Shown: positions 1 to 11,409, counted from the first letter of the stretch. The stretch: 64,000 nucleotides of DNA from Cristatella mucedo (GCA_009760855.2 WPIO01000048.1:267001-331000), one strand, 5' to 3'. Program-made: numbers and translations. The notes: generated by a model not told the origin, from the letters alone.

Positions 1-1559
1 TCAAAGAGTCCTGAAAAAATGGTTGCTAAGCAGCTGGTTGAACATATTTAAAGTAATGGAATGTCAGAAATAATTCAATCAGGGTTCAAGAGACAGCACT
101 CTACTAAAACTGCTCTCCTCCGTGTTAACAATGACATTCTATGTGGCAATGATGACAGTAATGTCACTGCCCTAGCTCTGCTAGATCTGTCTGCTGCCTT
201 TGACACCATTGATCACGAAGTTCGGCTTGAACGATTGAGAAAGACGATCGGTCTGGCAGACGAAGCACTGGCGTGGTTTAAATCGAACTTGTCTTATCGT
301 GTTCAATCCGTGTCGTGTGGTGGTCAGGTTGCAGACACGAGAAGGGTCACCTGTGGAGTCCCTCAAGGGTCTGTACTTGGTCCATTGCTGTTCTCCATTT
401 ATACACAACCTCTGGGAAAAGTGATTAAGGCCCATGGAATAGGATATCACTTCTATGCTGGAGATACTCAATTGTATTTGTCATTCAAACCGTCGGAATC
501 TGCTGCGGCAACTGAGAAACTGAATGTGTGCCTTGCCGAAATTCGATCCTGGATGTCGGAAAACTTCCTGAAATTAAATTATGATAAAACCGAACTGCTG
601 ATCATAGGACACCCCAAGCGTGTGGCTGGATTAAAAGGATTTGCTATTCTAATAGGTGATGCTATCGTGCGACCATCGCCACATGCTCGAAATTTAGGCG
701 TCGTGTTCGACAGCGGCCTCAATTTCAAAAGCTTCATTCAGATGACTGCCTCTACAGCTAGCCATCACATCCGATCCCTATCCAAGATTAGGAGCTGGCT
801 CCCAAAGTTGCTTGTAATACATTTAGCTAGCTCCTTAGTTCTGTCTCGGCTTGATTATTGTAATTCCCTTTATGATTGGGCTGCCAAAGAAAGCTAGTAG
901 GCCACTACAGTGGACTATGAATATGCCTGCAAGGCTAGTCTTAAAGTCCCAGCGGTTTGAGCACGTGTCTTCTTTGCTGAAAGAGCTAGGATGGTTGCCG
1001 GTTGAGCAAAGGATACAGAGTAAAGTTCTTACGCTGACCCACGAGGCCCACCACGGCCTGGCTCCTTCGTACCTAGCTGAATTGCTGCATCAGTTTCAGC
1101 ATGTTATTGCCCTCAGGTCCTATGTGGACAATAAACTAGCTGTCCCATTCTTCCGCTTAAAGACAGTTGGTGACAGACGCTTTAGCTCGGCAGGTCCAAG
1201 ACTGTGGAACTCGCTTCCACAGTTCTTACGCAACGATAACTACTCTCCAGCTGCCGACTATGGCATATCTTTTTCAGCTGTCCTGAGCTGCTACTTTCAT
1301 GCTACTCACTACCTCAACTGCTCTCCTGACTTTGCTATGCTTCCCATTTTCTCTTTGTTGCGTGAGACGATGTCTGTTGGCTACCGAATGCGTACCGAAA
1401 GCCGCTTAGGCTGTGAGCTCGCTATACAAAACTCTCCTGCGTAACACCTGCATGGTCTTAATGACTTTGTGGAGTTACAGACGGACATTCATTAGAAAGA
1501 GATTGAGTTCTCAGAGGGCACTTTATCCAGTGCATTATTATTACTAATATTATTGTTAA
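1..1559 (+). pseudogene. LINE-A copy: CR1/L2-like reverse transcriptase, broken
   Basis: Starts outside the window. The RT frame 61-897 shows motif A (LLDLSAAFDTIDH), motif B (GVPQGSVLGPLLFSIYT) and motif C changed from the expected YADD to YAGD, losing one catalytic aspartate. There is an in-frame TAA at 49-51. Near 870 a one-base shift moves the frame to 851-1444, which carries the C-terminal part ([29 protein letters not shown], ending IQNSPA). The 3' end at about 1490-1559 has the AGAGATTGAGTTCTC stem followed by TTA repeats. Dead copy. Confidence 0.93.
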
Positions 1560-1594
1560 TTGAGCATGCTATCACTATCTATTCGATCTTGCTT

Positions 1595-1690
1595 CCTTTG
1601 CAGCAATTATAAAGTGCCTAGAACGAGATTGAGATCTCTGAGGGTACTACATGAAATGTATTATTATCATTATTATTATTATGCCTATGA
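1595..1690 (+). mobile_element. LINE 3'-end fragment with (TTA)n tail
   Basis: AAAGTGCCTAGAACGAGATT followed by GAGATCTCTGAGGGTACT and TTATTATCATTATTATTATT. A second 3' stem-loop end directly after the first LINE copy. Only the last ~90 bp are present. Confidence 0.75.
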
Positions 1691-2792
1691 GACCAGTAGC
1701 CTTTTCTACTATTTGCTGGCTTACCTGTACCGCTGCCGGCAAGAACCGCAAGCATTTTCAAGAAGCAAGCTTCATTGATGGCCCTTTATTCTGATTGAAA
1801 GTAAACTAGTAGCAATTACATATTTTCATCGTAAAAGAAGATTGTGCTTGCATGATGGTTCCCGGAAGATCACACCAATCTATTCTGGCTAAGGTCATGC
1901 TTCTACAAAACTCGGTGGAGTCACAGATGCACAATTTAAGGATGCCGATTTATCGATGATCAACCTTCTCATTAACAGCTTCCAGATCAGCCCCCTACGT
2001 AGTGATCCTTGAGGTCATCTATCAGTTTGCTTCTCTAGCTTGTTTATCTGCAAGATAATAGTATCAATAATAGAATAATAAATAATAGCCTTTCTGTGCA
2101 TACGAGCTGGTGTCTCAAGCTGCTAAGGATTTCAATTTCAGTTCGAGGCACAGCGAGATGACTAGATGCTTAGGAGCGAGTGGTGCGAGAGCACATTTGA
2201 GGAAATCTCACTGCTCCTACACAAACTCTCAGTTTCTATCTGCACCTCAATTTCCAACCTTCAAGTCTGCCTCTAGTGAGCTCATCTAGAATTTTATCAC
2301 TCAGTCAAAGAAGACTACTAGCACTCAAGACCCTGTACTCCCTGTCCTTCTAAGATGCATTGATTGTGTGCAGACGTGCATAGCTTCCATTCATTTCCCA
2401 TACTACCGTGCCTATTAAATACAGTGTAACGAGTAGTAGCAGGAAACTCTTGCTTGAAGAAATAAAACCTAGCGAGTTAGTAACGTGTTAGAGCTTCTCA
2501 TTACGGCGGCATGTCACTGCTGCGAGTATACCTTCTAGGGAATATAGACTAAAGCATGCTCTGAGCTTGCCTTGCTGGATCGTTCGGCAGCGGTTGATAC
2601 TATTGATCAACAAGTCTTTTTTTAGCGTCTCTTATCTCACTAGGTTATCAGTGGCAAACCATTGCAATGGTTTATCTCCTATCCCAGTTGAAGACCTCAG
2701 ACAGCGATGTCAAGAGTCAACAATCCCACGAGGAGCCTTTAAAGTACGGGTTACCCGATGTAAAGCGGCTTGTTCTACTTCTTTTCGCAACT

Positions 2793-2855
<63 letters not shown>

Positions 2856-3369
2856 GCCGAATGTATTGGCCAAGTACAATTTAGGTTTTTATTTCTATTA
2901 AGATGCCACATAGTTGTATTTGAGCTTTGATCCCTCCTAGCCTTCCTGCACCTCAAACTCTCTGGAACTTTCCTGCTGCATTTATTGCTAACATTCACAG
3001 TTAGAAAAAGCAAACTTTCTCAAATAGAATGACGTTAAAAACCAACTTAATAGTCATCGGCAAACTTATATGGACTCAGACATTAACAAACTTAGCCCTA
3101 AAATGGTATTGGCCCGCATATTTCCTGTACTGTCTATGCGAAATTATGGTGCTCAGTACCATGGTGACTTTGTACTAGAAGACTGCATCAACTCAAAATT
3201 CAGATCATTCTACTTTCAGGTAAGAAATGTTGCCAAATTTGGCCATGCTTAGACAGAGAAACGATCCAAGTTGGTCTGAACATTTCTTACATTTCCTCCC
3301 AACTTTATAATTCTCTACTCGCAGGTCTGCTGGCCTATGTACCAAGACGATTATTGTTGGTGTAAAACT
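1691..3369. other. no gene recognised; contains one microsatellite
   Basis: Short ORFs only, with no homology I recognise. Apart from the (CT)n run at 2797-2854, I see nothing I can name. Confidence 0.5.
2797..2854. repeat. (CT)n microsatellite
   Basis: About 29 uninterrupted CT units. Confidence 0.98.
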
Positions 3370-4720
3370 CACTTGTATAGCGCACTCACAGCCTAATGGA
3401 TTTCGTTACGCATTCGGTAGCCAACAGACTTCGTCTCACGCAACAAAGAGAAAGTGGGAAGCATAGCAGAGTCAGGAGAGCAGTTGAGGTAGTGAGTAGC
3501 ATGGAAGTAGCAGCTCAGGACTGCTGAAAATGATGTGCCATAGTCGGCAGTAGGTGAGTAGTTGTCGTTGCGCAAGAATTGTGGAAGTGAGTTCCACAGT
3601 CTAGGACCTGCAGAGCAAAAGCTTCGTTCACCAATGGTCTTTAAGCAGAGGAATGGAACAGCTAATTGATTGTCCACACAGGACCTGAGGGCGCGAACAG
3701 GCTGAAACTGATGCAGCAGTTCAGCTATGTACGAAGGAGCTCAGCCGTGGCGGGCCTCGTGGGTCAGCGTAAGAACTTTACTCTGTATCCTTTGCTCACC
3801 CGGCAACCATCCTAGCTCTTTCACCAAAGAAGACACGTGCTTAAACCACTGGGACTTTAAGACTAGCCTTGCAGCCATATTCATAGTCAACTGCAGTGGC
3901 CTAGTTGCTTTCTTTGGTAGCCCAGACAGAAGGGAATTACAATAATCAAGCCGAGACAGAACTAAGGAGCTAGCTAAACTTTTTTGCAAGCCACTGTGGA
4001 AGGCAGCCCCTAATCTTAGATAGGGATCAGACGTGATGGCCAGCTGTAGAAGCAGTCTTCTGGATGAAGCTTTTACAATGTAGGCAGCTGTCGAAAACAG
4101 CACCTACATTTCGAGCACGTGGTGATGGTCACACAACAGCATAACCTATTAGAAGAGCAAAGCCTTTCAATCCAGCCGCTCGCTTAGGGTGTCCTATGAG
4201 CCACAATTCGGTTTAATCGTCATTCAGTTTCAAGAAGATTTCCGACATTTAGGATCTAATGTCGGCAAAGCAAGCACTCAGTTTATCAGTTGCTGCAGCA
4301 GATTCCGAAGATTTGAATGACAAATACAGCTGAGTATCGTCAGCATTAAAGAGATATCCTATTCCATGGGTCCTAATCACTTTTCCCAGAGGTGGAGTAT
4401 AAATGGAGAACAGCAAGAGACCAAGGACGGACCTTGAGGGACTCCACAGGTGACCCGTCTCCTGTGTGAGACCTGACTCCCAAACGACACGGATTGAACA
4501 CAATCAGAAAAAATTACAATTTGAATCACGCCAGTGCTTTGTCCGCCAAACCGATCGTTGTCCTTAATCGTTCGAGTAGAACATCGTGATCAGTGGTGTC
4601 GAAGGCAGCTGGCAGATCTAGCAGAGCTAGGAAAGTGACATTTTAGCCTTTGTCGTGAACGTAGCCATGAGGCCAACGGGTATTCGTCCTTTTCGAATGT
4701 AGTTTATTATACACGCTATA
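3370..4720 (-). pseudogene. LINE-A copy, rearranged
   Basis: Reverse-strand blocks of the same RT: motif A region (4550-4680), motifs B and C (4249-4503; [12 protein letters not shown] and [12 protein letters not shown]), then C-terminal blocks (3741-4103, [20 protein letters not shown]; 3393-3677, WNSLPQFLRNDNY). Frames are broken between blocks and parts are deleted. Confidence 0.88.
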
Positions 4721-5255
4721 ATTCTCTTCTGAAAATAGGCTAGCACTTTCAACTATACGCCAGTCTTCCGTCGATGCTCACAGACGAGCAGCACACGAGT
4801 GCTGAGACCAACAGCTAGGCGCTGACACTGTCTAGAACGGGGGTGATATTGGCTGAGTGAAGATACAAAGAAAGTGACGCGAACTTATGTGTTTAAAGCC
4901 TGATCCAGAAAATAGCTGTCTCTAGCAAGAGTCCGATACTGAAAATTGAAGGTGACGACGCAGAGGGCGTGGCGGAGCGTACTCTACAGCAGGAAGGCGA
5001 CGCTGAAGCTTGCACGTCAGGCCACCAGCAAGCCACGTGGATTTGGTCAATGCGGAGCAGCAGAAGCTCGATGTGGCTGTGAAATGGGAACCTTGTGTCC
5101 GCACTCACACTGACGGAGAATTTTTATTCAATGGCTGCACAGCGAAGACAAATTTATTCTACGCAGAACAATGTGTTAAATCTGTGCGTAATACGGCAGG
5201 CAGTGTATTAGCAATTGCAGGAAGCCAAACCAGAGCACACGATCGTCATGGCCGA
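4721..5255. other. no gene recognised
   Basis: Overlapping short ORFs on both strands (4893-5108 minus, 5010-5261 plus) without recognisable motifs. Lies between two LINE copies. Confidence 0.4.
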
Positions 5256-6062
5256 TCATAATAATAATAATAATAATAATTCACTTGATAAAGCGCCCTC
5301 AGAGAACTCAGTCTCTCTCTAGGCGCTTTACATTTGCTGTAAAGTGAAATGCAAGTGAATGGTAAGTAAAATCATGCTTGAAAAACAAACGAGATGAATA
5401 ATATGGTTAGGGGTGACATGCACAGGGTCAGCATGCAAATGTGGTTAGTGGCAGCATGAACAGTGTCAGCACGCATAAGCACATCAAAGACGAATCACAG
5501 GGACCCACTAAATGCTGTACTAAATAGGTGTGTTTTTAGGTTCCTTTTAAATGTGGTCAGGTCAGGGGATGTTCTGACGCAGGTCGGGAGGGAGTTCCAG
5601 GCTTTGGGAGCATACGAACTAAATGCACGGTCTCCAAAGGATTTAAGGTTTGTACGAGGTATTTCTAGACTGTTGGATTCCGAGAAGCGGGTGGTACGAT
5701 GCTTGGCCTGATGGGGTAGTATATCTGACAGATAGGCTGGAGCCAGAGAATGAAGGGACCTAAAAGTGAGCGACAAAACCTTGAAGTCAATCCGTTGCTT
5801 GACTGGTAGCCAGTGCAGGTCGGAGAGAAGTGGAGTAATGTGGCAACTGCGACACTCACGACAGACAAGCCTAGCTGCAGAGTTTTGCACAAGCTGCAAT
5901 CGCCTGATCGCACATGCTGGTAGGCCAGTAAGCAGTGAGTTGCAGAAGTCGAGACGGGATGTCACGAATGCATGAACTAACTTTGACGTGGTATCTTTAT
6001 CTAAACAAGCCCGTAGCCCGGAGAAATCTAAGTGTATAATTGTATTGGGTTCGCTGTTCTTC
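5256..6062 (-). pseudogene. LINE-B copy, 5'-truncated, C-terminal ORF nearly intact
   Basis: ORF 5495-6064 (189 aa) has the family blocks SRLDFCNSLLTGLPACAIRR, LQLVQNSAARLVCRE, DLHWLPVKQRIDFKVL, FGDRAFSSYAPKAWNSLP and DLTTFKRNLKTHLF. This is the thumb/C-terminal part of a CR1/L2-like ORF2; the endonuclease and RT core are absent. The 3' end at 5256-5345 carries the perfect 8-bp stem AAAGCGCC/GGCGCTTT and a TAA/TTA tail. Confidence 0.92.
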
Positions 6063-6069
6063 ATCGACT

Positions 6070-8085
6070 TCTGCCGACGTCACATCCTTCTACGGTACGG
6101 TGGAACTATCACAATGAAATCATCATTATTCATATTGAGCCAGAGCCTGGCCTGCCGGGCTCCGACCAGGCAGTCGATTTACAGAACTCTAGCAACGTCC
6201 TCGAGCTTTTCGTGTTTAGATCCTTAAGGGACGTCAAGCTTGCCACCATCGTGCTTGAGATAGCTCAGTATAACGCCAATACTACTAACCTCAATATCCA
6301 AAAGGACACCGTCAACGCACGCCGTCACCACTTAGTAAGCGTCTCGACGACGCGAAAGGTGCCCCTGCAACTGTTTTACGGCAAACAAGACGGGTGATCT
6401 GAGCAAACAGGAGTAGTTGGCTCTTGCGAACTCCTTCGTTCAAGTCAAGTCCGGCCTGCTGCCAGAGTGTTTCGTCGAACTCAAGAACGTGACAAAAATG
6501 TTCGCCGATGCTCTGAGCACTGGCATCTGACGCATTGATGCGTCCGACACACTGATGCACCGCCGATGCATCTGATGCACCACCGATGCAGTGAGCACTT
6601 CCATTGCTGGTATTCAGACGAATTACCGTCGCCCAATAGTTGATTTCTGGGGACAGGGCTGCGATGGTGTGACCAACCTGAGTGGTACGATTAGTTGCCC
6701 ACAAGCCTTGATCGAGCAAATGAAGGTGTACTCTACTGCTATAGATGGTACACAAGCTCAAGCTAGCCTCATCCAGAGATTGCTCTTTCCTTAGAATCGG
6801 TCAGTGGCATTATCAATCTGGCGACGGACTCCAACAACGGACGGCACATTACGTGAAAGGAAATGAGGCAGGACGTGGTCTAAATCAGCCTGAGACAGAA
6901 CGTGGTCTAAACCACGATGATATGGGTGAGCCCAGGAAATGCGTTCGACTGTCATCCTTTTGGTGAGCGCCACGCCGCTTAATCGGCATGCTCGCTGCGA
7001 CCATTTAAGTCACTGAACTCGCTAAGTCAACAGTAGCTTAGCTGAGCTGAGAATCAAGGCGACTCCTCGGCGAAGCCTTTCATTTTAAAATACATCCCCC
7101 TATACATTTCATGTACTGCTTGCTATTGGTTGTGTATGAGCAATCCAATGAGTTACAGAACCAAAATCGGTATAGTGCCATGGCCTCGCACTTGGCCGAT
7201 CTCACCGTTCAGGTGCTGACGGTAACGCAGAGGGCTGGCTACGACGATCCACTGTCAAGGCCGTAGCAGTTCTTCTGCATCATGAGATCGAGGCTGTCGA
7301 AATGACCGACAAATACATCCGACCCGGTTGACCTCGTTGCTATGAGCAACGAACACTTCTCACACGTCGACCTAATATACGCAGAAATCGACGAGATACT
7401 GTCAGAACTGGACATTCGCTTCGGCGAAGAGTCGACACGAATATCTTTCGCCCGGCTGCTTGCACCTCCCTCATCAACAGTTCATTGTATTGCAACGCCG
7501 AAGGCCCAGCGGAGTAGGCGTAACCTACCGCTTACTTAGCGCCTACTGGAGAATACGGTGAGGTGAGCGCCTATGCGCAATAAGCAGGCCGCCACGAAAC
7601 GAGTTTCTCACACTGACCTACTTATTGTTACTATGGAGGTTACGAGTCCGAGGGGTGAAATATAAAGACACAAAAACGGGATTTTACTGAGCTTTATTGG
7701 CAAGCGCAACATGTCGCTTAGCGTCTAGCTCAGTTTTAACATCCACACTCCTGGCAGGTTCACAACAGCACAAGCACGCTTGTGTGGGAAAGAAGTCCCC
7801 GAACTTTGGCTCCCCGCATCTATTGTGGGGCACGACCCAAATAAGACGGAGGAGCCCGAACCGGACCCTAGACCCTGACTAGAGAATTAGGGCTCCGCTG
7901 CCACCGTGAAGGCAGGCATACCTCACACACACACACACACACACACACGCACGCACACACACACCGAACTACTTCTAGTTAGCATCGGCAAATCCCTATG
8001 CCGGGACCTCGTGCAAACACACACTCACAGAACAAAAACATGAAATGCGAGCACTGGTGCTATACGACCGTATTCGGAGGAGTCC
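6070..8085. other. unidentified stretch; no supported gene
   Basis: Moderately GC-rich with several short ORFs (6032-6397 plus, 6312-6761 minus, 7342-7539 plus), none with motifs I recognise. It contains a small cluster of GATGCA/GATGCG-type repeats near 6530-6590 and an (AC)n run at 7924-7963. May be decayed mobile DNA. Confidence 0.4.
7924..7963. repeat. (AC)n microsatellite
   Basis: CA repeats interrupted by two GCACGC variants. Confidence 0.95.
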
Positions 8086-8089
8086 ACCG

Positions 8090-8510
8090 AAGCCTCTTGG
8101 TGCTGCCTCGCTCTGTCCCGTCAATCACCGGTGAACTGCTCGCCCTCCTCCCTCGCTTTCAGAGAAACGAGTCCGGCAACTACCGGCAACAGCGTCGAAA
8201 CTGGGCTGAAGACGAGGAAGGAACCCCGAGCGAGCGTCGCCTTACCATTATATAACTAGCCGGGAAAATGGGGTCGACAAGTCAGCCAATATCAATCACC
8301 CCATGGTCCTACTGCGACCTCTAGCTCACAGCTAGAGAACGCCGATGCTCTTCAGCCACCTCTCTCGTTCTCACCGAAACCCGTCCGGCAACTCTAGACG
8401 GCTGGCGGCGACACAGACCCTGGGCAAGCGTTGCCCTATTCTTAAATTGCTAGACGGGACTATAGGGTTGACAGGCCAGCCGATATCAAACACCTCATGA
8501 TCCTACTACG
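8090..8510. repeat. diverged direct duplication of a ~200-bp unit
   Basis: 8130-8330 and 8360-8515 share ordered blocks: CTCGCTTTCAGAGAAACGAG / CTCGTTCTCACCGAAACCCG, then CCGGCAACT, then GTCGACAAGTCAGCCAATAT / GTTGACAGGCCAGCCGATAT, then CATGGTCCTACTGCGAC / CATGATCCTACTACGAC. Origin unknown; possibly decayed terminal repeats. Confidence 0.55.
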
Positions 8511-8613
8511 ACGGCTGCGTCCCCTTGCTCGAGGCTGTAGGACAGAGGTGTTTCCTGCTGAGCAGTTTTTGTGCGCCATAAAATTGAGCCAGGCCGTCGC
8601 TGTGCTACAGTAT

Positions 8614-8897
8614 TGTGGTTCGGTGCGCCCATCAGAGAGCCAGCCGATGAACAACGCCAACGGTTTATTGTACAAGGCACGGAGCAGCAAGACGCACGAC
8701 TGCCTTCGCCCCCTTCTCACACTAGAGTCTCTCCCCTTCTCCACTCCTCTGGTTGACCCCGATGATTCATCGAGGACCACAACTGTGCAGCGGCCGACCC
8801 TGATGGTGAATTCACCATCTGGCCACCAGGGGTTACCGGCCGGTGTCCATGCCACATGACAGGCTCATTAGAGGAGCCGGCATACACTCAAACTACA
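8614..8897 (-). repeat. 3' LTR
   Basis: Differs from the 5' LTR by a few substitutions and a 7-bp indel (GACGCAC near 8690). Starts TGTGGTTCGG and ends AACTACA on the plus strand. Confidence 0.9.
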
Positions 8898-9115
8898 CGC
8901 CCCCTTGACCTTAAGGTCACAAGTTTGCAGCACCTACACACGTAGCTGCAATGTACAGGGCAGCATGAACGAGCCTATCTAAGCAGCAATAAACGAGCAT
9001 ATCTATGCAGCAATGGACGAGCCTATCTAAGCAGCAAAGCCTATCTATAAACGATGCAAACTAGACCCAACACATCCTCGACATAGCAGCTAGCATCAAT
9101 AGCTGACCCCACAGG

Positions 9116-9808
9116 CTACCTGACGGCTGATCGCAAGAGGCGAGCTGGTGCACGGCCTTTTTCGACCAGCCGGCAACGTGAGCCACGGCCTTTTGCGACC
9201 AGCCGGCAACGTGAGCCATCGACCATCGTCGTCGAGCTGACGTCCACAGCCACTGTTTTTCGGACACTAACCGCCGTCGCTCCATCCGCCTCTGCCGATT
9301 CTGCCGCCGCTTTTCCGATATAAGCAGCTGCTTCAACGTCCTGCGTACCCTCTCCAACCGGGGCAGTCTCTCCGGCCTGCACAATCTCTGCGGCCTGCAC
9401 AATCTCTCCCTCCTGGACAGCCTCTCCGTCCTGTGCAGACTCTTCAGTCTGCACACACTCTCCTGCCTGCGCCGCGTCACAGCCCACCGCCAGGTCGCAG
9501 GCCAACGTCACCTTCATGGCTTTCGCTGCATCGCCGTCCACTACCTCTCTGGCGGATGCCGCCGACTCTGCCGCGGACGCCGCCGCCGACTCTGTCGCGG
9601 ATGCCGCCGCCGACTCTGTCGCGGACGCCGCCGCCGACTCTGTCGCGGATGCCGCCGCCGACTCTGCCGCGGACGCCACCGCCGACTCTGTTGCGGATGC
9701 CGCCGCCGCCTTCCACCTGGACGCCGCCGACTCTATCGCGGGTGCCGCCGCCGACTCTGCCGCGGGTGCCGCCGCCGCCTTCCACCTGGACGCCGCCGAC
9801 TCTGTCAC
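9116..9808 (-). CDS. Ala/Ser/Glu-rich repeat ORF in the LTR element
   Basis: 230 aa. The first ~100 residues are imperfect repeats of AAASATES type, followed by an acidic stretch (QTEESAQDGEAVQEGEIVQA) and a basic end. It may be the C-terminal half of the gag product in a shifted frame, or a chance frame over the repeat. Function unknown. Confidence 0.4.
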   Translation of the reverse strand: MTESAASRWKAAAAPAAESAAAPAIESAASRWKAAAASATESAVASAAESAAASATESAAASATESAAASATESAAASAAESAASAREVVDGDAAKAMKVTLACDLAVGCDAAQAGECVQTEESAQDGEAVQEGEIVQAAEIVQAGETAPVGEGTQDVEAAAYIGKAAAESAEADGATAVSVRKTVAVDVSSTTMVDGSRCRLVAKGRGSRCRLVEKGRAPARLLRSAVR

Positions 9809-10160
9809 GGATGCCGCCGCCGACTCTGTCGCGGGTGCCGCCGCCGCCTTCCACCTGGACGCCGACGACTATGCCGCGGACGCCGCCGCCGACTCTGTCG
9901 CAGGTGCCGCCGCCGACTCTGCCGCGGACGCCGCCGACTCTGTCACGGATGCCGCCGACTCTGCCGCGGACGCCGCCGACCATGTCGCGGACGCCACCGA
10001 CTCTGTCGCGGACGCCGCCGCCAACTCTGCCGCGGACGCCGCCGCCGACTCTGCCGTGGACGCCGCCGACCATGTCGCTGACGCCGCCGACTCTGTCGCA
10101 GACGCCGCCGCCTTCCACGCGGACGCCGCCGCCTTCCACGCGGACGCCGCCGCCTCTCCG
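9540..10160. repeat. GC-rich minisatellite (GCCGCCGACTCTGTCGCGGA type)
   Basis: About 620 bp of units of 21-27 bp built from GCCGCCGACTCTG(T/C)CGCGGA. Because units are multiples of three without stops, long ORFs appear in several frames on both strands (for example 9516-10436 plus). Lies inside the LTR element. Confidence 0.95.
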
Positions 10161-10680
10161 TGCACCGTCTCACTCTCCGTCGCCTCAGCCACACCGCTGA
10201 CCGTTGCCTCGCACAACGCCGTTGCTTCGGCGGAGCACCATCGCAGCCTGACCAACCGTCACCGCTTTGATAGCCGTTGCCTGCCGCCGCGGGGTGGCAG
10301 CCTGACAAACCTCTGTCGCCTGGCACAGTCGGTGACCGCTGCTGCCGCTTCCGGTCGCTCCTGTCGGCCCTCTCAGTCCGACCAGCCTTTACCCGATCAG
10401 CGTGCAGCAATCGCGCTCTACCGGCCGGCGAGGTGAATGCCCTCACTAGGGCCTCACGAAGCTTGGCATAGTCATCCTGAACTTCCTGCGGGAGCCCCGA
10501 GGCAAACGTGAAGGCCCCGCCTTGCATCGCAAGGAGCAAAAACAAGTGGCACTCACTCTGTTTGTAGCCACTTTTCTCGATCTCCCTCTTGAAGTTCAGC
10601 AGCCAGCCAACGAAGTCTCCAAAGCCATCGAAGCCTAGGGATGCTGCGCAAGACATCTCCCAGGGCGTCATCGGCTCCAT
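9943..10680 (-). CDS. gag-like protein of the LTR element
   Basis: 245 aa from ATG at 10680. The frame is open further upstream into the LTR, but this ATG is the first one after it. The N-terminal part has the fold signature of retrotransposon Gag: DFVGWLLNFKREIEKSG, HLFLLLAMQGGAF, then GLPQEVQDDYAKLREALVRA followed by F. The C-terminal part runs into the GC-rich repeat and becomes Arg-rich (RRRRPRGRRRR); in another frame the same DNA encodes Ala/Ser/Glu repeats, so a frameshift may have changed the tail. No zinc knuckle seen. Known Gag role: capsid assembly and RNA packaging. Confidence 0.72.
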   Translation of the reverse strand: MEPMTPWEMSCAASLGFDGFGDFVGWLLNFKREIEKSGYKQSECHLFLLLAMQGGAFTFASGLPQEVQDDYAKLREALVRAFTSPAGRARLLHADRVKAGRTERADRSDRKRQQRSPTVPGDRGLSGCHPAAAGNGYQSGDGWSGCDGAPPKQRRCARQRSAVWLRRRRVRRCTERRRRPRGRRRRPRGRRRRLRQSRRRQRHGRRRPRQSRRRRPRQSWRRRPRQSRWRPRHGRRRPRQSRRHP

Positions 10681-10694
10681 CCCACGAAATAGCT

Positions 10695-10971
10695 TGTGGT
10701 TCGGTTCGCCCATCAGAGAGCCAGCCGATGAATAACGCCAACGGTTTATTGTACAAGGCACGAAGCAGCAAGACTGCCTTCGCCCCCTTCTCACACTAGA
10801 GTCTCTCCCCTTCTCCACTCCTCTGGTTGACCCCGATGATTCATCGAGGACCACAACTGTGCAGCGGCCGACCCTGATGGTGAATTCACCATCTGGCCAC
10901 CAGGGGTTACCGGCCGGTGTCCATGCCACATGACAGGCTCATTAGAGGAGCCGGCATACACTCAAACTACA
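10695..10971 (-). repeat. 5' LTR
   Basis: Same sequence as 8614-8897. Immediately inside it on the minus strand lies AGCTATTTCGTGGGATGG; I see no convincing tRNA primer-binding site. Confidence 0.9.
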
Positions 10972-11194
10972 AGTATCATATGCCAAAAAGTTTGTAGAGC
11001 AAGTAAGCAAATTCTACAAGATATGTTTTCAAGCGTTGAGCCAATCCTCTTAAGGAAGCCAGCAGCTTCAGAATTTTCCCAGGGAGATAGATTCGGACTC
11101 GGCAATGGGGAACGAACACCGGCACGCCTCCCAATCTTGCAGTCTTGCTGGCCGGGTCCGGTCAAACCGAGGCCGGCCACGACCTACTATACAG

Positions 11195-11409
11195 AGCTGG
11201 AACGGCTTATTTTGACGCTGTCGAGGTTAACTGCAAAGGGCGAACGTATGCAAAGTACATTAAAACTTATTGAGATTGGCCTTCAAAAGTCGGTGGGTGC
11301 CGACTACCGTAATGACGCGATGCAGCTTTGTGTTGAGAAAGCCACTGAGGAGACACATGCGATCGTCGCTAATTGTAATCTGCGATACCACCAATCGCCT
11401 GTCGATTAA
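11195..11409 (+). CDS. unidentified coding-looking terminal exon candidate
   Basis: Follows acceptor-like CTACTATACAG (ends 11194) and reads open for 71 codons to TAA at 11407-11409: LERLILTLSRLTAKGERMQS, KLIEIGLQKSVGADYRND, ending YHQSPVD. Amphipathic, coiled-coil-like. The same frame is open back to 10930 through the LTR. I do not recognise the family. Confidence 0.3.

Larger units (their letters stand above)
8614..10971 (-). mobile_element. LTR retrotransposon without pol (gag plus Ala/Ser-rich repeat)
   Basis: 2358 bp bounded by near-identical direct repeats: 8614-8897 (284 bp) and 10695-10971 (277 bp). Both read TG...CA and are flanked by the 5-bp duplication AGTAT (8609-8613 and 972-976 of the 10 kb block). 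Transcription direction is minus: the 5' LTR is on the right, a gag-like ORF follows, and a polypurine run (AAGGTCAAGGGGG, minus strand) sits just before the 3' LTR. An AATAAA on the minus strand lies inside the LTRs. No protease, RT or integrase is present, so it would depend on another element. Confidence 0.88.

Noticed and set aside
6312..6761. 149-aa minus-strand ORF as a gene
   Set aside because: No motif, no splice support, and it includes the low-complexity GATGCA cluster.
9516..10436. 306-aa plus-strand Ala/Asp-rich ORF
   Set aside because: It runs over the GC-rich array, which is open in several frames on both strands; the LTR element is oriented on minus.
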